Positions 39,901 through 53,277 of a DNA stretch of 64,000 nucleotides are shown piece by piece. Both the position numbers and the translations under genes were made by a program. Within the stretch, counting starts at the first letter, position 1, and each line of letters begins with the position of its first letter. Origin of the DNA: Paramecium pentaurelia (taxonomy: Eukaryota > Ciliophora > Oligohymenophorea > Peniculida > Parameciidae). The notes under the pieces were generated by a model. It was not told the DNA's origin and did no database searches. It saw nothing but the letters and a program-made list of their open reading frames with translations. The stretch covers positions 280,451 through 344,450 of the forward strand of contig CAJJDO010000093.1 in assembly GCA_905183005.1 (NCBI GenBank), written 5' to 3'.

Positions 39901-42508
39901 TATAAGACTATTCTTCTGTTGATTAATAAAAATATTGATTATGTTCTGGATTATAAATTAATAAAAAAGCTTAAACTTATAAATCCCACATATCATTTTG
40001 ATAATCCAATCCAAATTCCTCATTCATATAACATTAATTATCTTATAATATATATCCAATTTTGCATTATATACAAAATACAATATAATAATTAGATAAT
40101 GCACATTGTTAACAATTTACAATAAAATTATCACAAGCATTAATTATTCTGGATACTTAAAAATTATTCAAATTTGATAATATACATTTTTCTTTTAATG
40201 ATTTTACATAAGATATTAAACAATATTATATTCTTGGTGCTTAATTTATACATATTCCTAATGAAAAATTAAAAATATAACCATCTTAACATAAAATACA
40301 ACCAATCTTTATTGAATTAAATTCTTATTCTAATATTGCAAATTCAATTAATTCTAGAGTACTTAAATCTTATCCATTATTTTAATAATATTCAAAACAG
40401 TATAAACATTTATTTATAGTGCATATCTTACACTCTCTATTATAGGATGTATAATATGGAGGTCGGCAAGATTGATAAAGATATGTTTTAGTTTATAATT
40501 TACAAATTCCGTTAATTAATACAAAATTCTATTAGCATTATAAACATATCATTTTCTCAACATCAATACCACATCTGACACAATCAATGATATTACAAAG
40601 TGTACATCTTTATTCATCATCAAATTCAATCTTCTATAAACAAAATTATTTGAAACTCATAGATTTTTATAAAAACAACTAATAAATACCATTTTAATTT
40701 TGCAATTCTTAAAATTTATCATTTAATAATAAACAATTCTCACATAATATTAAATCAGATCCATCATGATAATACTATAAAGAATTGATTAAGATAATAG
40801 TATTTAAATGCTAAAATTATTAAGGAATTTAAAGTATAGTTTAACAAATAGAAACTTAAGCCCAATCCTTTACTTTTTAAAAACATTCAAAACATGTAAT
40901 ATAATCATCTTTTACTCTTGAAGGACTAAATATTATTAAATAATATATATATATATACCATCTTATACAATCTCCTTCTAATTCAAAATATCCTGTTTTA
41001 CATTTTATATCAATATTCTATTGAATTTTTAACTTAAGATTAGAATCTTTATAAGTGATACATTTATTATCATAATCTATTGAATTAATTGGACAAATGC
41101 ATTGCTTAAATTCATGTAGATATATCCTTTGTGAATCAACTGAACAAGACAAACAATGTGTCTTACCCTAACCATCACAATCTAAACAACTATAATGACA
41201 TTTATTAATCCTTTAATCATATTTGCAATTAGTAAATTACAAATTTCTTACTGCAATATTTAAATAATTTAATTCATTCTATATTATATTTCCATATCTT
41301 AATTTAAATTAACAATTATGAAATTACCTTACTTTAACTTAAGCATCATAAGATTACATATTATTTTTATAATAATCATAAAAAGTTATTTTAATATTTA
41401 GTTAATTATCATCTAATTCCAAAATTAAATAATGCCATGATGTAATAATATCCCTTTAAATCTAAAATACTGTCTCTATATATTATGAATCATCCAAAAT
41501 CTATTTAGAAACAATAGGAAAATCAAAACTATATGTTATTATTATTATTTTTGTTTAAATAGTAGAAATTAAATAAACTAATTGGAATGATGCTAAATTT
41601 TCGATGAATTCTTGCTTTTATCCTAAATATGCTGTCATTTTCATAAAATAATAAGAAAATTATTCATCTTTCTAAATTATATCTTATACCCTTAACCAAC
41701 CACCTAAAGCATAATAATCACAATTAACATTTTCAGAAATATAAACCTTTTAATCAAGAATATTTAAGTCAATGTCTTCTAAGTTCACTTATTAATTGTT
41801 TTAACACTTACATTATCTTAGACTTTAAAACCCTTCAATTATTTATTATTCAAAGTCAAATGATACAGGGATTACTTCTATCAAAGGATCATATACAACA
41901 ATTTATCCTGGAAATAAAGAGAGTATCATCCCTTATCCAATCTAATGAATCTTAGATTTCTTTACTTCCAAGTTCTCTCCAAAAATTAACAATAGTTGTT
42001 ATTCTTTGAAAGGTTCAATATTAACTAGTATTTCTTTGAATATTATTATATCTGATTAGATGATTGTTAACTTTAATTTCTTCAATATTGGCCATGAAAT
42101 CAACTAAAATTAATACCAAATATTTTCATATTCAGATGGATCTATATATTTCTCAAATCGAATTGATTTATCTTGATCACTTAAAAACTCTATGGTTTTG
42201 ACAATTCTTTTAGAAGAATAATCTAGACAAACATAATAAATAAAATTTAAAGTCTATGTTGTATAATCCATTACATTTATTAATTAGAAGCAATTACTTT
42301 CAAACATTCCAATTTGATCTTAAAAACTTTTTATATTTAATGGGCTATATTTTGACCATATTCCAAAAGTGAAACAACTCTCTTCAGATAACTCAGCTTC
42401 ATTAATTGTAATTATTTTTCTAAAACTCAAATTATCCATATATAGTGTAATATTTGGGAACGAATATTAAGCTGTAAAGAAAGGGCATAAAAATAATGCA
42501 AATATCAT
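33909..42508 (-). CDS. Giant surface protein B, tandem paralogue of A
   Basis: ATG at 42508-42506 with signal peptide MIFALFLCPFFTAQYS; TGA at 33911-33909 after a last 25-nt intron (about 33.99-34.01 kb). Same architecture as protein A: a lectin-like ectodomain read as one clean frame from 42.5 to about 41.0 kb; CxxC repeats (about 41.2-39.8 kb, e.g. CHYSCLDCDGQGKTHC); an Asn/Ile-rich beta-helix-like stretch (about 39-35.9 kb); the EGF-like module CLGGWRVGDSTCKLGHKGA (about 35.53-35.40 kb) followed by LCEMCD...GDGKF; about seven hydrophobic helices (about 35.3-34.2 kb); and a basic tail. About 2,750 residues. Members of this family probably act at the ciliate surface; no ligand can be inferred. 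Same strand and order as A, so a local gene duplication is likely. Individual introns in the central part are not resolved. Confidence 0.8.
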
Positions 42509-45129
42509 AAATAATCAATTTTTGAATATCGATATTAAAATTTTAATAAATAAGAACAATAAAAAATAGTACTTTGTGATAATATTTTATCTAAAATAGT
42601 ATTTAGTATTTTCAGATAAATTAAGTTTAATTGTGGCAACCATGAAAATAATATTAGATTGTATTAAAATATAATATATATTTAAATATAATCATAAAAA
42701 TGTAAAATAGTAACATAATAAGAGTTTCATGAAAACTAATATCGTATAAAACTAAAAACATATATATTTTCATTATTTGAAATTTTAACATACATTGAAG
42801 TATCAATTTTCAATTATTATTTTTCATCTTCAATTCTGTAAGTTGAAAACATTCTCCCAAAATGTTTTAACAAATCCATTGTTTAATTTGAGCTTAATAA
42901 TTCCATTTTTTAAAGAATAACATCTTTTAAATATTTCAAGAATAAACTATTAGTTAAATTTAATTACAACCTTTTATTTCTGTTTACAAATTAAAGTCAA
43001 CTTATTTAAATATCAAAGGAACAATTTAATTATATGAAATATTTAAAAAGTAAATCCATATTTGATATAATGAGATGGAATCAAATTTAAATTATAAATT
43101 AAGGTCTTTTTTTAATTTATAAATTTATAATTCAATTTTTTAATTATTATTTATAACTATTGTTTGTAATTCTAATATTAAAGTTATTTTTGTAAATTAT
43201 CCAATAGATAAAAAGTGAAAAGTATAAAACAAATAATTTATATAAATATAATCATACTCTTATAAGTTAAATTTTATTGATAATTTACTTGAAAAATATT
43301 AAAAGAGCTAGCTGTTTATAAAGGAAATTAGCATAATTAAAGAAAGTAATAGTTTCAAAAAAAAAAAAAAAAAATTAAAGAAAGATGTATGTTTTTCCCA
43401 ATTTATATATGAAAATAAGATTGAAACTATAATTTATATGACTTTTTTTAATACAACGATAAAATCGACTAATCTCAATTTTAAATGAATTGACGGAGAG
43501 TATTATAATCAAAAAAAGAATTCAATAAACTTAAATTTATTCTAAATTTATTAATAAGGCAAAATACTCTTATTATTAGATAAATACTTTCTAGTTTTAT
43601 TACTTGAATGCATCATAATCTTTGTTTACACAACTTCACTATTAACTTATTTTATCTTCTTAAAATTTTTAAGTAAATTTTTCTAGTGTATTTATTACAA
43701 TTAAAAAACATATCTTATTTAATTGAAAGTTGGTTTTAAGAAATGATTTATTATATGTTCTGATCTATTTATATTTTTCTTATATTAATAATTTTACAAT
43801 TTTCAACTCAAATCGTATTTTAGAATAATTCTATGCTAATATAGGCAAATTTCAATAAAAATAATTTGAAATTTAAGATAAGATCACAATTGAATTTAAT
43901 TTCAATTTCTTACTGAATATTAATCTACTCTGATTTGACATGAAACATTTTCTTGTTTTTATATATTTATACTATTGATTGTATCCATTATCTATTTAAA
44001 AAATAATTATTCCTCTAAATTTTTAAAGATGTATTCTTTCTTTTTTTAAATATCGATTACTAAATAACCATCCAAATTCACTTAAAAGATTAGAAAATTA
44101 GAATCTCTAGAAAAAATGATAGTTTATATAATAAAAATTACTGCATTATGCATGATTGAATTTCAAATAGTTTATTCTAAAATAGTATTTTTATTATACT
44201 TTTATAAGCCTTTATGTTTTCTAATTTCTGATTATCTAATCAAAAATTTCTAAATATTTTAAATTATCAGATAATCCAAATCAAATATTTGAAAAGAATT
44301 AAGAATATTATCTGTCTGATATTTTTCCTCCTTTTTTTAATATACTTTTCTGTAGTATTAAACTCAAATGTCCACACACCTATGGCATCCATAATTTTAT
44401 TTTTTATTACATATTATCTATTAATTTAATATAATAATTATTTAAATAAACTTATCTACTAATAAGTTATAAATTTATTAAATTTTGAGATAGTAATTAA
44501 TAACCTTTTCATGATTTTTTTAATATTATTTTATTTTTTTTAAATGTCTTATTATCAAACTTATACTTGAACTAAAGTAATTCACTTATTATTAATTAAT
44601 AGAGTGAGTTTTACTATCTTTCTTATATACTGTCCAAATTTCTGAGTTTTAAATGTCTTTTAAAAATCATTAAAGTAATTATTAAAGGGTTTTTTTATAA
44701 ATTTGAAATCACCTAATAATATGATTAAATATTATTCACAGTAATAAATTAAATTTAATAGCTCGAAGAGTTGTCATACAAGCAAAAGAGAAATTTTAAT
44801 TAAAATCTCACTTTAGGCTGTCTTTTTAAGGAATTTTCTACTTATTATAAAATATCAATACTTTTTTTTTCATATCAAGTTAAATAATAAAACAATAATT
44901 ATAATGTGAGGATGAATTAATTAAAGGGCTTAGCTCTATGAATGACCCTCGTAAAATGATATAAAGATATAAAGTTTATCCAAATACTTGTTTTGATTTA
45001 GTTTAATCAATTATTAATAAATATAAAGAAAAATCTGTTTGATTTTCTTAAAAAGAATCAATAATAGAGAGCTATATTCACGTTCATGTACAAAATAAAT
45101 AATTACTTATCAATCAGTTGATTCATACA
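42509..45129. other. Long AT-rich region without a recognisable gene
   Basis: No convincing coding frame. It contains an A16-18 tract near 43.36 kb and generally unstructured AT-rich sequence. As in the 12.3-17.3 kb region, the spacing is unusually wide for a Paramecium somatic chromosome. Confidence 0.5.
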
Positions 45130-45620
45130 TCAGTACTATAATGATTTACAACCTTCTTTGAAAATGTTTCTAATTAACTCTCTCAATAAAATTTAAATAC
45201 TCTTAAGATAAATAATAATTATAGAAACTGAAAGATTAGTAAGAAAACAGAATGCTTAATAATTAGCAAGATATTCTTTAGAACTCAAAATTCAAATCAA
45301 CCAAATAAATCCTATTTATATAGATATAAATATGAAAATATCTGTATTAGTGTGTACAAAAAGGTTATAATTTCCAAGATCCTTAATCTATTGAGGAATC
45401 ATAATTAAAGATCACTTAAAGAGAATGTACAAATTAAGTCATGGAAGAGAAAACTCACTTGATTAATTAGTCGAAGATATTTATGAATAATAATAGAAAG
45501 GATTCCATAAACTAAGAGAAAAATTTGAATAATCTATGAAGTCATCTAGAATAATGAAAATCTTTATTTTAACATTAGATGATATGATTCTAGATCATTT
45601 TGCAATTCTTTTCAATTAGA
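45130..45620 (+). pseudogene. Unidentified coiled-coil-like frame with one TGA
   Basis: A single plus-strand frame carries charged, helix-like sequence (ETERLVRKQNAQQLARYSL..., then KMYKL-like and LVEDIYEQQQKGFHKLREKF...) on both sides of one in-frame TGA at about 45391-45393. No tiny intron removes that TGA without shifting frame. It runs tail-to-tail into the 3' end of the P450. It may be a recently broken gene or chance; no family is recognised. Confidence 0.35.
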
Positions 45621-47209
45621 TGAATTTGTCATCCTAAATTGTATAGACAAATTTCATAGACCAAACTTGTTTTTCACCTGAAAGACTCACTTCAAAATTC
45701 ATCAATAAATAAATCAATAAGCATTTTACTTCCATTAATGCCATATGTTAGCCTATACAATTTCTTTTTCCAGTTGAAAATGGTAAAAATATAAATGGAT
45801 CAATAATCTATTTATTCCATCTGTCAGGATTAAATTTAAAAGGATCTGAAAAATTCTTTACATCATAATTATTTGGCAATATACACAATTAAACTTATGA
45901 ATTCTTTTTCAAAAAGTATTCTCCAACCTTATGATCTTATTTAACTTCCCTCTCAACAAAATACGGAACAGGAGTATACATTCTCATACATTCATTGATA
46001 AAATTGGTAATAAAGCTTGATATATTAATATTTTCGTTGTTTAATTGTTCATATGTTCCATATTACTTTTGAATTTCTTCTCTCAATTTTTTTTGCCATT
46101 CAGGATGGATAGACAAAGCATAACAACATGCCCCAAATAGATGACTTGTTGTATCTATACCTGCAAAGATTAACATTATATATTATTGAATTGCATGTTC
46201 TTCAGTCAAATTTGGATTTTGTTCTAAATTGTAATATCTATTATTTACATATTGTGTTAATATATGCTGTTAAAAAGTCAGCTGGTTTATTTTACATTTA
46301 TTATCTTTCTTTGATTGATACCCTCAAGATTTCTTTGATATTTTGAAGTCTTGCTAAAAGCTACTTTTCAACACTAGATAAGGTCCAATCTGGATAATCC
46401 GATTCTCCAAAAATAAAGGCTCTTGATATGCATCGATATGGTGCTTCTCTGTATTGTGAGATGATGCTTACCAAAACATTCACTAATTCAGATAAGAATG
46501 TTTTCCCATTCAGATCCTTGAAACTTTGACTAAAGAAGGACTGGGTAATCACTTCTCCAACTATGTTACCTGATATGTTTATAATATTAATAGGTTCATT
46601 CTCTTGAACTGATTAGAACTTCTCTTCACATAGTCGTTTTATTAACGGTATTCTTGCTCTTAGCTAATCAAATTCAAAAGATTTTGAAAGCACATTTCTA
46701 GCCAATTTCCATTCATCTCCTTCTTGGAATACCAAACCTAATTATAAGAATAAATAAAACAAACCTTTGTAAAACATTTTGTCACCAAACAAAAATACTT
46801 TTGTTGCCTTTTTATAAAGATCTTAATTCTAGAGGATGAATTTAATATGATCAGGTTTCAAAAATACATGTGTCAATCCCATAAATGAATTGCTCACAAT
46901 CATTTCAACTTCAGGATTCTCTTAGGGAATCATCTTTTCGAAATGATAAAGGTCATTGTATTTCTAAATCTAATTTTAAAATTATCTGCCTCTTCCAAGC
47001 AATGGAAAATAAATCATATACATTTTCTTTCCATATTTTATCTTCATTAGCAAAATTTGGAATAATGGTTTTAAAATTAGCAATGCCAAGATTACAACCA
47101 AGTATAATATTATCTCCAAAAAAGAAAACTAAAACATATTTAATAAAAATTTTGAGTTTTATTTTCTCCCTTATAATGCATTTTTTTTATTGAATATTCC
47201 ATAATTCAT
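45595..47209 (-). CDS. Cytochrome P450 monooxygenase
   Basis: Heme-thiolate monooxygenase, probably anchored in the ER membrane, oxidising a lipid or xenobiotic with a P450 reductase partner (family knowledge). ATG at 47209-47207. An N-terminal hydrophobic anchor (FLEIILYLVVILALLIL) is followed by a basic stretch. The diagnostic motifs are all present: I-helix AGIDTTSH, ExxR as ECMR, FNPDRW, and the heme-binding loop FSTGKRNCIG with the Cys ligand. TGA at 45597-45595; about 528 residues, a normal length. A 27-nt intron lies at 46738-46764. One frame discontinuity lies near 46.26-46.32 kb: either one extra base in the run around 46260, or a 40-nt GT...AG intron (about 46.28-46.32 kb). The substrate cannot be told from sequence. 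Confidence 0.9.
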
Positions 47210-49679
47210 TTTAGAAGTTTGTTATCAAAAATATATTAAATAAATTTTAGGAATTTACGAATCTAAAATGATGCTAACATATTTAATTAATATTTAATCA
47301 AATTTCCTAATTAGATATAATATATACATAAAATTAAGCCTACAATTAATCATATAATAGAGAATTGATTAATGATCAAACTAAGAGACAACTTACCAAT
47401 AAAATGGATGAATTTTTATTTAGCAAAAATATTAAAACAAAGCAGTTTAGTTTAATAAGATATCAAACATAGAAAAAGTGAGAATGAATTTAGAGACCAA
47501 AAACTTATTTTAGGTAAAGATTGAGTTAAAGAATGAATTATTATTGACGTCTTTTATAACTATTGAACAATTAAAACAATTAAATATCAGTTTCTTCCCC
47601 TCTATAATGTATTTGAATAATTTTAATGATTTTAAGAAGAATCCAAATATTTTATGTTTGAATCGTCTTTATTATCTTTGGAATCCATAGATTGTTCGAA
47701 ATCCTTAGAGTATTCGAAATCCTGGATAAATTACCAGAGATATCTAACGCTTAAATTACAAGCATATAAACTGTATAATATAAATGGTGTGTATTACTTC
47801 TCAATAATTTAACAACAGATAAAGCAAATAATTTAAATTACTATTAATTGGATTTCAATATATGCGAAATATTGATACTTTGAAACAAAATAAAAATCAT
47901 AATTAACAAATCAAAACGGTTAGATATTAAATCCCTAACTTTCATATTATCTCTAATAGATGATATACTTAAAATTATAAAAAGTATAATATTTCCATTT
48001 TATTTTTCAATAAATACTTAGAATATTTAGTTATTTTTATCAACAAGAATGAACTTAAGTTATACCATCAATTTAGACAGTATTCAGAAATTTATAAATT
48101 AATATCGAATATAACCATATTTTATTTATACATTTATTCTAATATTTCAAAAATTTTCTAAACATAGTTATGGAATAATCTTTTCTTTCTTTAATTTAAC
48201 TTTATAAAGTAAAGCCAACCTTTTGTATAGAAATATTTTTACAATTAATTAACAAAACTATCAATTAAAAATTATTTAATATTCTTATTGATTCATTTTA
48301 ATTTCTCAGAAGTTTATGAAAAAAAATGCATAATTCATTTAATAAAAATATCTTTAAAAAATGAAGCAACTATTAATCTATTTTAAAGGTCAATTGCAAT
48401 ATATAAGTTAAATTGCAATTTAGATTTTTTGTAATAATTTATGCATTTGATTGTTCAAATTCTAATTTGGATTATTTCAATTTCGAAGAGTTAATTTTAC
48501 TGTATTGAATTTCTATTTCTTATGTAAATCAATCATGATAGATTTGATTAATTTAGTTTTAGATGAGCAGAAAAAAAATGTGTATTTCTGAGAGTAATTA
48601 TTGTTTAGAATGGAATAACAACTATTGATTTTGAATTGAAGTATATTATATTCATTTGTGCTATATCTATTTGAATTAATTTGTAATATTTAAATGGTTT
48701 TAAAATGTTGCTGTGACATATAGATTTGATTATATATTAATATGACCTTATTAAACAAATAAATGATACAAACATCTTCATTTAGATAGGCGATTAAAAT
48801 TGCAAAATAGGAACACCCTTCATTTTTAACTCAATTATTGAGTAAAAATTTAAAAGGAAGTCAATCATATTAATTATTTTCTAACATTAGTTAAATATAA
48901 ATTATTAATATTAGAATTTATAATCTAAAAATCTCTTCATATCATGCTCTTTGAAATTAGCAATTATACAGACCTAGAAATAGATGGCTAAGTAAAAATT
49001 TCTGAATAATTGAGAGAATATGAACATAAAGTAATTTAGTGATATATGCTTCGAAAATGATTATTTTTAATTCAATCAAATCCAAAATCACTTCCAATGT
49101 TTTAGATATATTCAATTAAGGATAGAATTATATAATTATTGTCTTGAAAATTTAATAAAATATAATAGAGAATGTTAATTTAATAATTATATACTGTAAT
49201 TTGACCATAATAATTAAATTATAACTATTATCATTAATTATTTATATTTAATTTTGATAGACTATTAAAATTAAATTAAAAAATTCTTATAATCTTAATG
49301 TATTATTAAATTTTAGAATAACAAGTAAGAACTTAAAATTAGATTAACGATCTACTATTTTATAAAATTTCACGTATTGTTTTAAACTAAATCCTTATTT
49401 TTGATCTTTCAACATAACAATTATGTTTAATAAATTACTCCTTTTTTAAGATATACTTATTTCTATCCATACTGCTTGAATTAAATAATAAATTACTTTG
49501 GACAAAATAACGAATCAACATTTAGACTAAGAACTAAATGATAGTTACTTTGAAGAGCCTATTATTTTAAAGATGTATTCTCTAATTAATAATCGGTTTA
49601 ATCAATTAAATATTTCTAATTCTATTACAATAATTTATAAATCATCATTATTTTTAATATTTTTTATCATTATTTTTAA
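47210..49679. other. AT-rich spacer, nothing recognised
   Basis: No convincing gene on either strand. A short direct repeat (TTCGAAATCCT twice, 47.69-47.73 kb) is present but isolated. Confidence 0.45.
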
Positions 49680-50963
49680 ATGAATTAATAAGGAAGTAAA
49701 TCTCAAGTTGATGAGTAGAAGTAACGCTTATAATCTATAATAAAATAAACAACAAAATCATAAATAATTACATCAAAACCTGCTAAAGAATAAATAGTAA
49801 TATTAAATGAAGAAATTAATAAAATAGATAATGATAAAAATCTTACAAATGATTAAAAACAATACTATAAGAATGAATATCAGTAAAAACTATTAACAAA
49901 ATTAAGAGAGTCAGGTGATGCAAAATCAATTCCTCATATCAATTAGAATATTGAAATTTCAAATCCTGATCTGCTGTTTTATGTTTTAAAAGAATCCTTA
50001 TTAAGAGATTAAAATAGAGAGTTATTGAAAATTAATTCAATTTATTCAGCTGGATTTGATTCAATTATAAGAGTATTTGGCTAAGATTAATCTTTTATTA
50101 AAGTTAGAAACACAAATCTTGATTATGATAAAATAGTTAATAATGAGTAATTATTAGAACAAACTTTGATAGAATTTAAGGGAAAACTATCAACCTCACT
50201 TAAAATTCCATTTGATTAAATTGAAATATTAGGAGTATCAAAGGGAAGCTTTGAAATTAGTTTTTAAATTAAGGGAAAAACTATTGAAGAAATTTAATTA
50301 GAAATTTAAAATAATCCAAATGCATAAACCTTTTTAAATGAATATTGCAATGGAATAATAGAATATCTAGCATATTTTGATTTAGCAAAAGCGAATAGTA
50401 GATCAAAAGTAGCTATATCTTTAAATGATTTCAACCCTCAATACAATATGACTTGGGAAGGCTTTAAGGAGAAAGAATAAAGAGGACCTTTTAATAATAG
50501 ATACGATTATTATTTCCCAAAAGGTTGTTTTGGGTTTGGGTTAAATGTTAAAAAATATGGAGACAATTAAGATTGGATATAAATGAATGGCAATCCTAAT
50601 GAATGGAGAATTATGTATCATGGTACCAAAAATTATGCTGTTAATTCAATTATTTAAAATAATTTAATACCTGGTTAAGGTAATGCTTGTGCTTTGAATG
50701 ATTGTATAGATGAATTTGGAAAAACAGTGAAAGTAGGAAATGGAATTTATTTCTCAAATGATTATAATGTCTGTATAAAGGATGGATATGCTAATTACGT
50801 TTAAGTTTGTAATAAATAATTTGCTCCAATCCTTATGTCGAGAGTAAATCCAAAAAAAATAAGACAGGGAGGAGATTATATGATCAAAAAATAATATTTT
50901 GTAGTTAATAATTCAATAGATGTTAGACCATATAGAATTCTATTACATGAAAAAAAATAATGA
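49680..50963 (+). CDS. PARP-like ADP-ribosyltransferase-fold protein
   Basis: Single uninterrupted frame of 427 residues, no intron; ATG at 49680, TGA at 50961-50963. The N-terminal ~130 residues are Gln/Lys-rich and helical. The middle has a mixed alpha/beta region. The C-terminal ~170 residues have YHGTK (about residue 311) and GNGIYFS (about residue 353), the H-G-[TS] and G-x-Y-F/S features of the PARP/ART catalytic fold, followed by VRPYRILLHE near the end, similar to the last strand of PARP domains. Just upstream, GPFNNRYDYYFPKG and FGFGLNVKKYG resemble a widespread eukaryotic family of stand-alone proteins with this fold (from memory). The third catalytic residue (Glu in true poly-ADP-ribosyl polymerases) cannot be placed with confidence, so mono-ADP-ribosylation, or no catalysis, is possible. 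Confidence 0.7.
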
Positions 50964-52433
50964 ATTGGTTTTATTTATAATTATAAATGTTAATTTCTAA
51001 ATCTTAAAGGATAATTTTAAATAACATTTTTTGATAATTTTTGTATTAAGTTACTTATAAATGATTATCAAATTCGAAAGAGAATTATACAAAAAATGTT
51101 GTTTGTCTAAACAAAAAAAAGAAAAATTTAGATTATTCTTGTAGGCTAATAAATGCTATAATCTATTACTTTCACAAATGAGATGTTTTGAAATGCATAA
51201 TTAATTTATGGATTGCCTAAATTCCTATAAAGTAATGAGATTTATACTTTATAAAGACATAAAGTTTTGATATTCAAATGTAGGGTATTTCAGATCTTCA
51301 TCTTTTTTTGTTTATTTTTACAAATCCTATGTTAAGAAGTTATGAAAAATTTATCTTCAGACATTTGAAATTCAAATATTATAATTATTTCATGGAAAAA
51401 TATCTATCCTGCCTGTCAATACACCTAGAGATACTACTTGCATAATTTAATATTAATCTACTTTCAGGAATAATGAGAGGCCTTGACTTAAACTTGAAAT
51501 ACAATTAAGCAAGAAAACTAAATTTCAAAAGAACCATTAACTATGAATAAGAAATTATAAGCAGAACAAAACAATATTATTGAGCAATTCTTTAATTATT
51601 CTTATCTGATTGAGTATCTTTTTCCATAATAATTTCTGATATTATTTCTAATAGGTTATTTACAAAATCATCAAATGTTAAAATATTGATTCATTCCTTA
51701 CTTTCTCTATGTTCTGTGTAGTTTCCAACTGCATTTTGTGACTCTTCAATCAATTCAACTATTAGTCACTGTCTAAACTAGTTCATATAATCTTTTATTT
51801 ACTTTTCATACTTTTATAGATATCTATTTAGTACTTTTCTATATATATTCAAATTAATACAGATTAGGTTACAGGTTTTAAATTCTTTTAAATTTAAATA
51901 AGATTCAATAGAGAAAATAAACTTTATATTTGATTATATATTACAATAAAATCCTTAATTAAGAAATAATTCAAATATTATTAATAAAAAATTTTAAATT
52001 CCAAATACTTGAACGTATATATATTTATTACAAAATATTTTTCGATTATTTAGAAAAGGAATGAGTTAATCTTAATTCTTGATAATAAAATAACATTCTA
52101 TTATATTTAATATTGATTAAATGAAAGAACCTTGATAAAGATCGAAGATTTACATAATTATTTAGTCTTATTTCGAAATTACTTAAAGCTAACCCCAGTA
52201 TTTAATTTTATACATATTAATTTTATACATATTAATTTTCTATCGAAGTATTAATTTAACTAAAATTTACAGAAAAAATTATTAAAATAGAGATTCAAAT
52301 ATAAGAAAATAGGGAAAATATAAAATTTACATATTAATTTTGTACTAATTACAAACTGACATAATTCAAAAATAATAGTAGTAGCAAATTAGAATTTGAA
52401 TTTTAAATGAAAAATGTAAAAAAAATGATTTTA
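50964..52433. other. AT-rich spacer before the assembly gap
   Basis: No convincing coding frame or other feature. It contains short direct repeats such as TTTTATACATATTAA twice near 52.21-52.24 kb. Confidence 0.4.
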
Positions 52434-53005
52434 NNNNNNNNNNNNNNNNNNNNNNNNNNNNNNNNNNNNNNNNNNNNNNNNNNNNNNNNNNNNNNNNNNN
52501 NNNNNNNNNNNNNNNNNNNNNNNNNNNNNNNNNNNNNNNNNNNNNNNNNNNNNNNNNNNNNNNNNNNNNNNNNNNNNNNNNNNNNNNNNNNNNNNNNNNN
52601 NNNNNNNNNNNNNNNNNNNNNNNNNNNNNNNNNNNNNNNNNNNNNNNNNNNNNNNNNNNNNNNNNNNNNNNNNNNNNNNNNNNNNNNNNNNNNNNNNNNN
52701 NNNNNNNNNNNNNNNNNNNNNNNNNNNNNNNNNNNNNNNNNNNNNNNNNNNNNNNNNNNNNNNNNNNNNNNNNNNNNNNNNNNNNNNNNNNNNNNNNNNN
52801 NNNNNNNNNNNNNNNNNNNNNNNNNNNNNNNNNNNNNNNNNNNNNNNNNNNNNNNNNNNNNNNNNNNNNNNNNNNNNNNNNNNNNNNNNNNNNNNNNNNN
52901 NNNNNNNNNNNNNNNNNNNNNNNNNNNNNNNNNNNNNNNNNNNNNNNNNNNNNNNNNNNNNNNNNNNNNNNNNNNNNNNNNNNNNNNNNNNNNNNNNNNN
53001 NNNNN
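52434..53005. other. Assembly gap (572 N)
   Basis: Run of N. Apparent ORFs crossing it on either strand are artefacts of translating N. Confidence 0.98.
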
Positions 53006-53277
53006 TTCTTGTTATTATACTTCTCAATATCAATATAGTCTTCGCGAGAATACTGAAATACATAAGAAAGAAAATATGATTTATTTTAAGAAAAATAATA
53101 CGTTGTATTTGAGCATTTCTATCTAATTTACTCCTCGATATATTGATCAGAATCATATTTGTCTTATAAATATGAGAAATTATTGCAAAAGCCTGTAAGA
53201 TGTATTTTTTGGAACCAAAAAATTTATTTCTTTTAAAATAAATGATATTTTATATTTATAAAGATTCTTTACAATAT

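Noticed and set aside
43340..43385. A-tract near 43.36 kb as a retroelement poly(A) tail
   Set aside because: No reverse-transcriptase-like sequence or target-site duplication nearby; A-runs are expected in DNA this AT-rich.
46885..47193. 102-codon plus-strand ORF
   Set aside because: Antisense to the N-terminal part of the P450, which has the full set of family motifs.
47000..47209. Apparent multiple frameshifts in the P450 N-terminus
   Set aside because: They came from starting in the wrong frame. From the ATG at 47209 the frame is continuous and includes a membrane anchor.
52407..53156. ORFs of ~240 codons on both strands
   Set aside because: They consist almost entirely of translated N from the assembly gap.
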